Assembly (NCBI GenBank): GCA_002690925.1
Contig: NZGD01000103.1
Coordinates: forward strand, 62,001 to 126,000
DNA: 64,000 nucleotides
Reading direction: 5' to 3'
Origin: Rhodopirellula sp.
Lineage (GTDB): Bacteria > Planctomycetota > Planctomycetia > Pirellulales > Pirellulaceae
Positions within the stretch are counted from its first letter, which is position 1; each line of letters opens with the position of its first letter. Positions 46,201 through 61,200 of the stretch are shown here, one piece after another. The notes beneath the pieces were generated by a model. That model did not search any database and was not told where the DNA came from. It worked only from the letters and a program-made list of their open reading frames with translations. Made by a program: the position numbers and the translations under genes.

Positions 46201-49200
46201 TGGCAGTTGCAAGAGATAGCCACTGCGTACAGCCGTCGTTGAGAGATCATTCCATTTTCCGCTACTTTCCACCTCGACAATATTCTCGCTGGTTCCACCA
46301 TTGGGTTCGCCTGTTTGCCAATTCTGAACGAGACCGTTTCGAGTCTGATTTCTTTCCCAGAAAGTAATCTCTTCACTGACAACGGGTGAATCCCTCCAAC
46401 GCCAGTTTCCGTCATCGCCCTCATCAAATCCACCGACTAACGCTGAATTCGAATCAATGACCTGTCTCGCATCCTCCGCGATAGTGTCATTGTGCAGCAC
46501 TGCCAACCAACCGCCTTGATCAAGTGCATCCTGTCGCGCCTCTGTGTAGTTCACATCGCCGTCAACATATTGCAATTCATTTTCGATCCGCACGCTTCCG
46601 CTGCCCACCAGGTTTATATTTCCGTCACCTCCTGTCGTTCTGACCGGAGCACGAACAATGAGACTGGCATCATATTCAAGCACGTATGGCAATCTCTGAC
46701 TCTGGCCAGCATGGTATTGTCGGTGTATCTGTTCGGCTGATAATGCGTGATTAAAAATAGCGAAGTCATCAATTGCACCATTAAACTTGGATTGCCCGGA
46801 CGGACTGTTGCCAAACAGCCAATCCCCATCGGTGTCACGCAGTGGTGTACCACTGGATGTCGATGCTTCAGAAACCAGCTTGCCATCGAGATAAATCCTG
46901 GCCTGTGCCGTACTCGCATCAAATGAAGTCGCAAAGTGATACCAACGACCAGCTTGAACTGTATTCGCAGGCGTATTTAACGCCTCTTGTTGCACACCAC
47001 CTGTCAGCGAAATATTGAAGTGCAGATATCCTGTATTATTTACCCACAGCACATTTTCTCGATTCAGTCCGCCGTTGCTGTAATCCGTTGCTCCGCCGCC
47101 CTGATCACCCTTGAAATAAATTGCTTGCCAATCTTTGTCAAATGAATCCACTTTGAACCAACCACTGACGCTCTGCGCCATATCACCATACAAACTCACG
47201 TCATCATGAATCTTCACATGACTTGCGGGCGACGCACCCACAAGACTAATTGACTTGTTCTCTTTAGCTGACACACTTGTCATGGCTCCCGCATGCCCCA
47301 GGTTGACACCAAGATAAGCTCCGTTAGTGCCCACTGGATCCGTTTCATAACGCAAATTGTCCAAGCCTCCAGTTTGGCCATTAAGTCCTGAGGCAAGGAT
47401 ATACGCGATATCACCTTGAACGCGATTCACTTCCATTGTTTCATAAGCGAAAGTGCTGAGGTTCGCTGTCGTGTACTCTGCTAGCAGAGTGTTGTTGACG
47501 TCATACGCCTGCAGAATTCCATAGTCAGAACTATCGTCAGCAATGAAATCGATTTTGACCCCGTTAACCGGACTATCAAAATCAGCTCGTAAAGCCAGTT
47601 GCGAAATCGATATCCACGAATTTCTACCGTTGATTCCAAATCCACTGGTACCAGTGGATTTGATACTGCTGCTGTACGATACAACCGACCTTCCTTGGCT
47701 ACTCGATCCCACAGCTGTCAAGATCACCCCTTCACCGGCGTTTAGCAGCGAGGCTCCTGACGCATGATCATCGGGCTCCAGCACTCCATTGAGGCCGCTA
47801 TCTAGATGCGCACTTTTTTGCGCATACGCAGTTGTTCCCGACTGTTCATTCAAACGCCAATAACCAGCCGGGCTTTGATCAAGGATCGTTTTTTCCCAAT
47901 CCCAACCTCTCTGGTCGTTCCAACGCCCATCGGGAAGCATCTGACCTGCATCCTCAGCGTCTAAATAGTCGTCCGGCTGGCCATTTGCCCAATAACTGAA
48001 ACTACCGTCCACTGCTTCGCTTGGCGAACTGTGATACCACTGCCCCTCATGATTTTCATCGGTTGCATTGATCCAGATAGAATTCCCCTGCGCCAGCGAG
48101 GCAACACGATCTTGATCAGCCTGAGAACGAATACTTGCGATTCGACCACCCCGACTGGCAGCGTTAAGTGCAGCGTTTTCATAAGTGTAAACGTTATTTA
48201 CCAACTCGAGTGTGCCATCGATTTTTTCGAGCACATAGCGGCGTGCATTGTCTTTGTGCAAGTCATTCCACTTCCCACTGCCAATCATCTCGGCGTGATT
48301 CTCTCCACTCCCATAATTATTGGGCTCACCGGTATTCCAGTTCGCATAAGCACCTGGAGCCACTTCACCCGTTGCCGTACCAGTCCAGAAGTGAGCGGGT
48401 GCTGCCCAAAACGATTCAGCTCCATCATGCAATGTATTCCATACCCAATCACCTTCTGCGGCTTCATCTGATGCACCAAACCAGACTGTATTTCCGCCTG
48501 CGGCATCTCGCACTTGTGCTTGTTCCGATGATGTTTGCACTGTCGCGAGCACACCGTTTCGATGCCTCGCATCCTCAACTGCCTCAGGGTAAGTCATGGA
48601 ATTCGGGACATACTCATATACCGTACTTTCACCGTTAGCGACCAAGCTCAGATTCCCACCACCTTCGACCCGCAACGGACCATCAACGGTAATGGTTCCC
48701 TCTGATATCACAAGCAGGCTCTCGTCATGCACGATGAGATCGGCGAGAGACAGATCTACCGTATTCTCGATATTGATAGCACCGACAGGAAAGTCACCAC
48801 GAATCATATTTGTGGTTGTCGTAAGAGCCTGATTTTGTTGACCAAGTCCTCCAATTGATGCCAGATAAATCTCCTCTGTGACGATGGTGGGCGAATTGTT
48901 GTCTGGATTGGCATGCAGGATTTGACCGTCCCCATTCCAAACAAATTTGCTCTCCGGACCTGTTGCGATCTTCCCCGCAACCTCGAGCTTCACAGGTGCA
49001 TCGAGATACACATCACCCAGTAACGATGTAATATTCCCAACACGCATGGACTGTGAGTTCAGCTTGGTTATCTCACTGCTGGCCAGATAACCGCGAGTCG
49101 ATTCTTTCGATAGATCATTCCAACCTCCACTTGCTTCGAATTCACCGAAGTGCTCATGACCACCATAATTATTGGGCTCACCAGTTGGTGTATTCCAATT

Positions 49201-52200
49201 AACGAAGGCATCATTCACCGACTGGCCTGTGCTGTTTCCTTCCCAGAACTGTTTTTCTCTGAACGCTGGTTCGATCCACTTCCACACGGATTCGACTTCT
49301 GCATCTGAGGCCCCCAGCCAAATGGTCTCACCTGCAGCCAACGACATGACGCGATTCTGTTCTTCCGCTGTATCAAGAGTAGCAATCCAACCACCACGTT
49401 CATAAGCGTCCAACCAAGCCTCGGCAAAACTGAACCCCCCCTCAATCAGTTCATGCTTGTAGGGGGTTTCGAGTACGTAAGGCAACGCGTGAACATCGTC
49501 TACGTCCTCCCAAGTTCCATCAACCTGCATAATCAGATAGTTTTCATTCCGAAAAGCATTATTGGGCGCGATGCGCAATGTTGGTTCACTGGCAACTCCT
49601 GTTTCAGTCGCCCAATTTTCGTACCTACCGTCCACGCTTACACCGTGGTGGTTATTACCAACCCAGAAGGTAGTATCAATTAACCGACCGTCAATCCAGT
49701 TCCACTGATCTGACTGCTGTACATCGGTGGCGCCAAACCATGCTGACTTTCCATCAACTGCGACCTCTGCCAAACGCTGCTCGTCGCTGTCATGAATCGT
49801 CATCAAACGCCGCCCATTCACTGAAGCCTCAGCAAACGCCTCTGCGAAAGTGTAAGCACCTTCATATCTGACGATCTGACGATCCACTCCTTCGGACAAC
49901 CAGATATCTCCATTGGTTGTTACATTCAACACGCCATCTTGCAAATCTCCAATTTCGACACTTGCTTCAATGTTGACTCGCGCACCATCGGTGCCGGCAG
50001 CGACGCCATCGACCCCCAGTCCGCGAAGAGTCAAATCACCTTGTGAGCGGATCTCACGATGCCGCGATTCCAAATGTTTTCCTCCGGAAAATCCATTGAT
50101 CACATAATGACTATCAACCTCCTCAGCGGTGCTGGCAATGCCAACAAGGTACTGTTGCTTGATCTCATGACTGGTCAGCACATGATTGAAGATCGCAAAT
50201 TCATCCAACCAACCGTTCAGCGATGTTCCGCCAGCTGGAGTATTACCGAGGTGCCAATCACCGTCAGTATTCTGGATCGCACCGGCTGGAAAACTCTCGG
50301 ATAATTTTTCTTCTCCATTTATATAGACCTTCATCAGATCAGTATCAGCGTCGAGCACCGAGGCAAAGTGATACCAGGTTCCCGGCTGAATCGTGGACGT
50401 CACAAAATGGGCAATTTCTCCCGTACTGCCTTCAGGTGCGGCAGTAAAATAGAGCGATTGATTTTGGTTGAGCCACAGCGTGTTTTCACGATTCGCGCAG
50501 CCGGGAGTACAATCGGGAGTATCTCCTTTCCAATAGACCGACTGCCAAGGCTTATCAAAGGAATTGACTTTCAACCAACCGGTGACCGTTTGCGTAGTAC
50601 CACCGTACAACCGCGCATCATCATCAATCACAATACGATCCGCGCTCGAGCCTCCTGAGAACCTGACTGATTTGTTCTCTGGTTGACTCTGAATAGCACC
50701 GGACTGTCCTGCGGTGACACCGTATGAACTTCCCTGCATGCCAGTTCCCAGCCCCTCGATGGCTGATTGTCCGGGTAATTCATCAAGTTTCCAATAACCC
50801 GCAGGTCCCTGCTGGCGAATTGATTCACCCCAGGCCATCAAGCCAACGTCAACCGTATTCCCTTCCAATCGATCGACACCGCGAACACGTCCCGCATCGT
50901 CGGGTTGAGCTTGGATGTCCAGCACCAGCTCATTCTGAGCTAGTGCTGACATACTTGGTACCGTTTGCCCCGCTTGATGCAGGCGGGCAAGAATCCGGTT
51001 TGTTGTCGAATCGCTATGAATCGCCCCTAAGGGCGCATCGACAATCAATTCATGAGCATCAATCACCGTACGTTCACCCGGCACCCGAGCTTGGATATCA
51101 CCAGACAAATTCCGGATTTCGACCAAGCCACCTGGGTTGTGAATATTGCCATTCAATTTGATAGGGAAGCTATCACTTGTTGATCCATTTTCTTGCTGAC
51201 CAAGGTTAGCAACAATCAGTCGCCCATGAACGAGGTCATCTGAGTCCGGATACCGACGAATCTCAAGTTCATCAAGAGGCGCATCAACCAGCACAACGCT
51301 TGCACGTTCCGGTCGTCGCCAATCCCCTTCATGCCCTTCATCGGTTGCATTGATCCAAACACCCCCTCCCGAAAGGTTCCAGATTTCATTGTTTTCAGCG
51401 GCAGTCGTGATTGAAGCAACCTGCCCATTGCGGCTTGTTGCATCTTGTACCGCTTCGGCAAACGTAAATGGACCAGCAATCAATTCAAACCCGCGGTCCG
51501 TTTCCAAAACATAACCCCGTTCAACATCACCGCTGATATCGTTCCAAACACCAGTGGAATACAGCTCAACGTGATTTTCAGATCCGTTGTAATTATTTGG
51601 TTCACCAGCAGCCCAATTTGAATAATGACCATCGACCGCCGTTCCATTGGCGGCACCCGACCAGAAAGTCTTTTCGGTGAGTGAATTATCAATATTGAAA
51701 TTCGCGAGATCGATATCAGGCAACTCCAATTCATTGGGGGCATGATTTTTCATGTCAGCGTGCACCTGTGCGTAAAACAGTGCATCACCAGTCACCTTGG
51801 CATCGCCATCGATTGCATCCAAATCGTTGACGTAAAATTGCGACAATTGCTCGGTGAAATCATAGTTGACTTCATCAACGACGATTGATTGCCCCGCTGT
51901 GTAACGACCACCCTCCTGCACCGCTCCACCATTAAGCACGATGCCGTCAGCCGTCTTCACAAATCCGCTAGCATCAACGTCCAACTCAGCTTTTCCACGG
52001 CCTAAAACAGTCGCATTCCAATTGATCTCTCGATCAGCATTCAAGGATTTGGAAGAACTTTGGTTCGATGAACCTCGATCAGTTACTGCTTCAGTAACAA
52101 AGTCACCATTTACAATATCCTGCCGTGCTTCAACCATCAGCGTATCAGCGTGAATCGTTGCCCCTGACGTACTTGTCACACTGGACATGCCGTCATACGC

Positions 52201-55200
52201 GATATTTGCGTCGGCACGTGATGCAGCACGGCCACGTCGCGTGTGTGCCTTGGTGTACAGATCAACGTTTTCATGCAGGGCTAGAATTTCGACATCTCTG
52301 CTTGTAATTCTCGCATCATCCAATAATTCTACGACGACAGTATCCTCAACATTGATGTCTGCTGTGGCCTGATTCGCATTCTGCATGCCTCCACCGAACG
52401 CCTGCACGATTTCGTCAGTTGGATGCGCTGGCGAGGTATTTACACCCAGCATTTTTGCATGCAGAACCACTGCATGACCGGCCACCAAGTCAGAATCATT
52501 AACAGCGATCCCAGTTCGATTGAGGTTATCACCCGAGGGTTTAATTTGAATCCCAGAGCCCTCCGTCTGATTTGCCTTTGAGCTTCCAAACATTGCGCCC
52601 GAGTGGGTCGTTGCCGTCATTTGATCAACTAAATCGGAGTAGGCATTGATCTCGATTTTCTCACCTGCCAAAATTCTTGCACCATTCGCGATGTCGATCC
52701 ATGAATCAAATGACTCACGAATGGTCGCGTTCGACAAAGCATTGGCATCGATTGCTCCATAACTCTTTGCGTCCGCGTGGGTCTGAACCTGATCGCTAAT
52801 TTTCGATTCCACAGTCACACTGCCGTTTGCGGTCAAATTACCGTGCAGGTTGATATGCGCTGCATGATCGACCACAGATGTCACAGTGGCTCCTGACCCC
52901 CCGGCAAGCAATGCCCCCCCATAGGCCTCTGCCTTGGCTTTTCCATTACCCGCGGACAAGGCCGTCATATCAATATCTTCTGCCGCATGCAGACGACTCC
53001 CTGCAGCCAAATTGATCACAACGTCTGGTTCGTTAGTGGTGACTGACTGTGGTCGTATCGACTGGGCAACCAACGATCCGCCGGCACTATGCACGTGACT
53101 GGAGGCGGTTCCCGTCCCATCTGGATTGGTTCTGTGACCTAGTTTGATTAAAGGTAGAGTTTGCGGTCCAGTGGATTTACTTTGGATATCGAATCGCAGG
53201 TTGTGCGATCCTTCACCAGTATCCGTCAGATCAATTCCCATCGTGCCAATAAAGCTTCCCTCACCAACATGGAATTGGGGATCCGTGGCATCAGATCCAC
53301 TTAAGTTGCTCAGGATGCGATTCTGCTCGGAATCTTCAGCGGTCTTCATAAGACTGAAATAGTCTGATGAAGAATCTGTAACGTAATACGTCACCCCCGA
53401 GGACAAGCCTTCGATCGGTAATTCTTTGACGGGTACAAGGTAGTGATTCACAGATGAGGGTAGACCTGTTGCATCAATGCTGATCAGGTCGCCTCGGCCA
53501 TCGGCACTGGTCCACTCATACAACTGCACCGAATTCCGGTGATCCGGTGAAGTGCTGATTTTCAATTCATACCGACCGTGGTTCTCAAGCCCTTTGATGA
53601 TCTGGCTATCTGAGGCACCGATCCACGCTGAAGTTTTGCCACTCCTTTGGAGGAGCTGTTTTGCAGTTTCATTATCGGCATCTGAACCAATCGTTGCGAT
53701 CCACCCACCCTGTTCGCGGGCATCGTCTCGTGCCTCGGCAAATGTTTTTCCTGAATCAAAAGACCTCACAGCATACTTCGGCATTTCCACGAGCACACGG
53801 TTCTTGTTGTTGTGCCCATCGTCATCATCGTTCCAAGCACCGGATCCATACATTTCAAGAACCGTTTCTTTATTTCGTACGGCCGTGGCACCGCTCCCGT
53901 CATTTGGCTCATCGCTACTCCATGGAATCTCGAAATTACCCGTTGCATATCCGTTCTTTCCTCCCTGCCAGAATTGCACATGATGGTTTGGATCATCACC
54001 TCCACCATCCCATATCCATGTGTCTTCATCCTTGTCATCAGAACCTGCCAACCACACAGTGTTACCAGCCGCTGCCGTCATCGCTCTTTGCAATTCGCCA
54101 TCGTCCGAAATTGAAGGTAACCATCCCCCTACCTCTCTCGCCAATGACCGAGCGTCGTGCCAATTCCGAGATTCATCGTGGAGTATGAATTGGGGATATT
54201 CGATCACATATGCATGAATGGCCGAATCACCAGACATATCTTCCCAAGTGCCATCATGGCGCATGACCGCAAAATGCTCATCACCGCCACTGTTGTCTGG
54301 CTGATTGGAATCCCAATTGGCATAGGCATCTGAAATGGCTGTTCCATCACTGTCCCCGCTCCAGAACTGGCTTCCCGTCAAACTATGCAAGTCACTGCTG
54401 CTAGTGTCACTGTCATCATCTTCAGCGGACTGCGGCTGAGGCCCCTCGGTCCAGTACCACTGCTGATTGGCAGCATCAGCCCAATACTCAACAACATCTC
54501 CATCACTGAAGCGTTCAACATCTTCTGCCAAGTAAATGGTATGGCTCAACGAATCAGCATTCTCCGGATTCAAATCAACAGCATCCGGATTGTCCTCGAC
54601 AGGAGGATCAGCACTGGCAACTTGCACATTGACAACGCCTGCAGAAAGAACAACGGGATCTTGCGATCGGTAAGTAACGGCCTGCCCATCCTCAAATCCA
54701 TGATTCGGCAGATGCAGCTGACTCGAATCAACCACATTGGCACCTGACAATGCCTTTGGTGCGATAGGTGAGTCGCCGGGCGTGTAATTAAAAAGCATCA
54801 CTTGATCATCATCAACGCGATTAACCCAGTACTGCATCCCATTACTTAAGCCACCGATCGGTTCATCACCAATCTGCTGATAAGTGATCACATCCCAATC
54901 ATTTGGGTTCCACTGATCAAGCGAAAAAGGTCCCTTAAAGGATGCGCTGCGTCCAAAATCCAGACGATCCTGATCGAGAATGACATTGTTCAGGCTACTG
55001 TCGATCTGTTCGCCCAATTGGACTTTTTTATCGGTAAACCAAATCACGTGGTATTCGCGTTGGTCTTCGAGTCCGGCAATCACACCCCCGTTTGGTGAGG
55101 TGTTCTGGTAGCGAACGAGGTCTCCCGTTTCCAGACGGTGTAAATCTTCGAATTCAATGGTATCGAACTCCGGATCGATGCCACTGTTGGCATCGAACTC

Positions 55201-58200
55201 AGTTGGTCGCGGTCCCTGATCAACGCCACCAAAGGCTTCGATTTCGATAACACCCCGGGGCGAACGCACCATCGAGGCTGGACCAACTTCAACGTTAATA
55301 TCTGGACTCACCTCAGCATGGCTCGACGGCGCCAAAATCGTAACAGTCAGGGAACCGCCATTCATGGTCGCTTCGGAACTTGCATCAATGGTTGACTGTG
55401 CTGAAAAGAGGACACCTTCCCTGCCGGTCACTTTAGTTCCCAACGACGATCGCCAATCGCTTGTTTGCAGCTCATCGTCAGTGCTCTGGTCGCCGACAGC
55501 GACTGTGACAGCTGGTTTGGCATAGGTATTGAGCGTAAGTCCACCACCCGCAAACCCAAGTGATACCGTCGTTTGTCGACTCTCTCCCCGAGCGTGGCCA
55601 CCTGCGTCAGCAATCAAATTGAAGTATTTATCAGCCGCTAAATCAGCTTTTCCAGTTACGATTGCTGACACATACGGAGAGTTCGTGGACGTCGGACGTG
55701 CGGTATCGACTGACACAAGATCTAGGCCCACGGCTCCGGAATGTACCACCGTTTCACCGGTGCCATCGTAAATGGCACTTACCTCGATGTTGCCCTTTAT
55801 CGCATCCACTTTCAGTAGTTCCGGACCATTTCCACCATCAATGAATGCCGCCAACGTGCCCTCAAGAGTGCTGCTGGTGTGCGAATCACTGCTTGCCGAA
55901 CCTATGCCGAGAGTTCCGGACCAAATGGTAGCCTCAGTGTTCAAATGCGGAGTCGCGTTGGCAACAACCTGTATGTCACCTAATAACGGATCGCTCGTCA
56001 TACTGCCAAGGGTTTGAATCGTCTTTGCCTGGCTGCCGGAACTGACAATCGAAGCTTCAACTTCATTCTTGATCGATTGATTCGCGGTCGGCGCGGTTGC
56101 CGCAACAGCAACAACCGAAGCGGCAATGGCTGTATCACGAAGAGTGCCAAAAATGGTGGTTCGATCATCACTTTTGACTGTGATTCCTTCTTTAGCAGTC
56201 ACCTGACTTTCAGAGATGTTGGCAATGATTCGACTGGTCGAATTGGTTTCAATTTTGCTTCTCAGAACTGTCGCTGCGGCTGACACAAGATCCGCAGAAA
56301 TTGAAGCGGTTACGCCAACGCTGTGAGTGTCAACATAAACATTGCTGATCGGTGCATCCTCGGGCATGGCATCAACCGCGGGAAGATCCATGATGGCCTG
56401 TACAGAGACCGCATTGTTTTCTGCATTGACCTGCGATTGATTCACCAAACCAGCCTGGACATCGTCAGCCAAATCGGTGATCACCTTCGCTTCACCATAA
56501 ACAGCAGCGAGCCCAAACCCACCTGAAACGGCGGCCTGAATGTCGATGTCCCAAATTTTGGCATAGATCAACGGTGTTGAGCTTGCCCGTAGCTGGACTG
56601 ACCCGGCATCCAGATGAGAGTTGTCAACGACTGCGTGGGTTCGCGACGCGCCCCCGTCGGCTGAATCCGATATCGAATTTCGCAACACAGTAGTAGCTGC
56701 AGATACATCGATAGTGACGCCACCGCTGCCAGCAAATCCGACGGCGATTGTGTAAAGCTGCGATTCGACTGATGTCAGCTTTTCAGCATCAACAGAAATT
56801 ACTCCATCTGAGTTGACGCTTGCGGAATCTGTAATCGAGGCTGTTACAGAATTCGCGATATCATTGCTGGAAAATTGAGTCAAAGCCCCAACATCAACAG
56901 CGGCACCGTCTGAGACCGTAAAAACTACTTGAACACCAACTCCTTTGGCACTGATGCCTTGCTGCTCGCCAGAATTGTCGCGGCCGTCAGTGGCGATTAC
57001 ATCAACGAATGAAGACTCAGAAATCGTGCTGGAATGGATGAGCGCAGTCACCTGCTGACGCAGGATATTGGTAGACCAAATCCCCAAATAGTTAATCCCC
57101 ACAGACGCGCCATCGGCAGAAACCGCCGCCTGCAACGATGCGTTCGCCGAAACCGCATCAATGGCAATCCCTGAGGTCGCTGAAACATTGACTCCCCCAC
57201 TTACTGAAATCGCGGAATCGGACACAGTCGAGGATAAATGTGTCCCAATTTCATTTGTGGTTACATTAATTCCCACACCTACGTTGGCTACAGCAAGCGA
57301 AAGCGAGAGCGTTGCGTCAATGGTTTCGCTATGAATCGTTCTTGTACTATCCGCAGAAATTGTCAGTCCGGCAGCGTGCTCCACCGTTGCACTACGCAAA
57401 TCAGCTGCAACGGTGCCGTAAATACGGTTCCATGCGATCGCACCAGCAACATTCACCGTTGCACCCTCACCTAAGGACCCCAGCACACCCAACTGGATGG
57501 ACCAGGATTCGATACTTCCTGATTCCGTTGCCTCAACAGTCACAAAACCGCCAGAATCTGCAATCCTAACGCCCGCGATGGAGGCGATTACCTGACTTTC
57601 CTCGGTGATTTCGTTGGTGCTCCACGACACCCCAGCATTCCCACTGAATGCTCCCTCTAATTTGGTATCCAAAGAAAATGCGATCCCGCCGCTGACTGCC
57701 GTGATCTCCGCCGCATCGGTCGCTTGAACCAACAAATCACCCTCTAGCTCGATGACACCCTGTATAAATGGGTGGCCAGACTGTTCATGGACACGATCAA
57801 TCTTAGCATTGATCTTTCTGGTAATTTGATTGGTTGATCCCGCCGCAGAAATCGCCAGTGCCACTTCACTCGCTCCTTCTTCAACTCCACCAGCGATCGT
57901 CATGTTGGTGATCTCAGAATTGTCCAAGGCTGAGACCGTTAATGTGTTTGCTTGCACTTGGACTTCATTGGAGAGCAGAGCAGTAACTGCGTAATCAAGC
58001 TCGTTGTACGCGTAGGACCCACCAAACCCCATCGCCTCGGCCCCACTTCCCTCTTCACTACGTTTTTCCCTCGCGATGGCGAATCCTCCACCATCCCCAG
58101 TGATCTTGTGATAGCTGACAGCCTTGATTGTCAGCGAACCCGTATTGGCTTGGCCCGAAACACCACTGCGAAGGTCGATGCCGTCTGCTTGGGCCAGCGT

Positions 58201-61200
58201 TGTACCGATCAACTGGTTCCAAGATGCTGACAGGGCCCCGGTGTTGGTAAAACCTCCCGACGCAGAATATCCCAGTGAGCCTGAGACAGCCCAGACCGAA
58301 GCCCCGCCATCGAGTCCATCATCAAATGGGGTACCAGCCAGTGCCTGAATCGTGATGTCCCCATCAGCACGCAACAACTTGGGCGTCTGACCTGACGCGA
58401 TCGGACTGGATGTGTCGGTCACCAAAGCTCGAGTTGTTTGGTTCACAATATTAACTGCCGCTGAACCAGCTATAGCCGCGGCAGAACCATCTCGCTTACC
58501 ACTTGCGATGGCCGCAGCACCGGAGGCTGCACTGAAAATCGTGTCATTACTACTCGAAACCAACACATCCGCATTAGCTGGATCAGTGGTGGATAAGGCT
58601 GAAATTGAAATGAACGATGCGGCATCAATTTGACTTTCCGTCACATCGTCAATCACATTGACCGCTGCATCTCCAGCAAGATTGATGTGAAATTTGTTCT
58701 CAACATCTTTCACAACCCCGTCTTCACCAGATCTGAAAGACGACTGAGTTCCACCTTCTCCTTCCTTCACCGCTCCTCCAGCAGGATTGCTCGCGAGTCG
58801 GAATGTCGGCGTCACCCCTACAACCGAGGTGTTATAAACTTCGCCGGTGCTATTGGCAGTCACCTCGATACCAGTGACGTGCACTCTCCCCTCATTGCCA
58901 CCATCGGACGCACTTCCTTGATCAGTGACCTGAAGTGTGTAACGTTCGAGCCAACCATCAGGAGCAGCACCGATAAATGCCCCCGTACTACGATCCAAGT
59001 CAACCACGCCTCCACTCAGGCCAATGCCGACAGCATCGCTGGCGACAACACTTCCCGAAACCACAATCTGCTGCGTCTCCCCGTTCGCATCAATCGTGAG
59101 ATCACCACCAGTTACCGACGCTCCGGCATCTACTTGCGCAAGATTCGTGCTCGTCTGAACGGACTCAGCACCACTCACCCCTATTCCCACTCCATCAGAT
59201 TCGCTGCCTGACTCGGCGAATACGTTCTTTTTCAGATTTTCGCCGACCGTAACTTTAAGTCCAGCAGAACCCGTCCGAACTAGCGCGCCACTTTCAATCA
59301 GTGCAAGTGTTGTGTTGGTCGAATCGACCAACATGTCAGACACTCCGAACCCCAGCCCCTTTGCCTTGTTGCCAAACAGTGAGAACGCAGACCCCAAATT
59401 GAACGACATGATTCCCTTGATGAAATTAACTTTCATCATTCCTGCCAAAGCAATGACCGTCATGTCAGTGGTCGCTTCGACGGTTACCTGCTGCGGTAAA
59501 TCAGAAGCATCATGGCTTTGGTTTATCTTTGCCCCACTCCGCACAATTGCCTGAGTATTGTTCTCATAAATTGCCGCTGCCAATGAACCGGTAATGGCAA
59601 CCTTTGCCCTTTTGTCGTAAGCATCCGCTCCATCCTTGCTGTAATTGTCTGGCTTGAAGATGACACTATTCGCCCAAGCGTTCAGAAAACTGTCCAACCC
59701 GCTTGTAGGCCCGAGCCACTTGGATAGTACCGTTATATCATTGAAAGGGTTCTTACGACTGGTATTACCACCTGTCGCCGCACCGTCCTTAACCGTGGGG
59801 TATTTCAAGCGGGGATATTGAAGATCCGATGTAATTTCGATCGATCCATCAGCATCGATCACGGCCCCTGGCCCAATTTCAGTTACGACGTTATTGGTGT
59901 AACTGCCATAGGCAAGTCCAATAGCCAAACTATATTTTTTTCCAGCTCCCGCACTCGCAGAACCCTTTCCTACTGTTTTACTATTCTGCGTCAGGGCTGA
60001 CGTGATTGAGATATCACCTGTAGTCTCGAGTCGTCCATTGACCGTGGTGCGCATCGTATGATCCACCAAGGTGACTGCTGCTGCCGCTGCAAAGGCAAAC
60101 TCCTTGCCAAATCCGGGGCCCTTGAGATCCTTGTTGACATTCGATCCCCACGCCGTTTTCCATGCTCGTGAGTTCAGGGCCAGTTCTGGCTTACTTAGCA
60201 AATCAGAAATATTAGGTTTCCCTCCAAGTCCGACAGCAGCAATCGCCTGATTCTTCAGCGTCTGCTTACCAGATTCAGGATTTGAGGGACATTGAATGGC
60301 CGCACTGGGACTGCAATTGCTAGCCGTGGCAACCGTGATGCCTCCGACCTCACTGTTCTGAGCAACAAGCTGCGCCTCTACTCCCGGCTGAAAATCAACC
60401 ATTGAAAACTCAATCACTCCCGCCAACGCTGAATCCCAGACTGCAGGCGCCAGGCGAAGTGAATTAGGTCCATCAACAACAGCGAAATACGTTTGACCTG
60501 CTGCCAGTCCTCGAATCGGTGGATCGTTGACCTGGTATGTGGAAGCAATTTCAAATCCGTGTGAGTCACCAGTGGCTCCCACGTCGATCGTCAGAGCAGT
60601 TCCCGCATTCGCATTGACTTTGGTCGCTGCCAATTGAAAATGATCGGCATCCTGCCAAATCACAAAGTACTCAGCTCCATTCACCAATCCTGGAATCACA
60701 GTTCCATTGCCTGCCAAATACTTCAAGGCTTGCCCAGTGCTGTATCCATGTCCGGATATCCGGATCGTATTCAGGTTTACGTCAACAGTTTGGGTTGCCG
60801 TTGGATCAAATGAGATGCTTGGGTCATCACTCGCCAGCAACTCAACTGTCGGGGTGACTCGAAACAGATGATTACCACTGACCAACGATCCGCGTGATGT
60901 CAGATCCACGTAAACCGCATTCAACGCATCAGCATTGGTCTTCGCCAACTGAATCCGGCCTACGGCGTCAGCCACTTTGATAATGTAGTAGTCCTCTGCA
61001 TCCTCCAAACCACCAATGGGATCACCGCCACTGGTCTGATAGTTCACTTTCTGACCAGTCTGCCAATCGTAGTCCAACGCAAGTGTGTTGGTGTCCAAAT
61101 CAACTACAGGATTTTGCCGACTGGCGTCAAAGTCACGAACAATGGTGGTCGATTCGAGAGTATGAAGCGTACCGCTTCCAGATGAGGTAAACGAAATATG

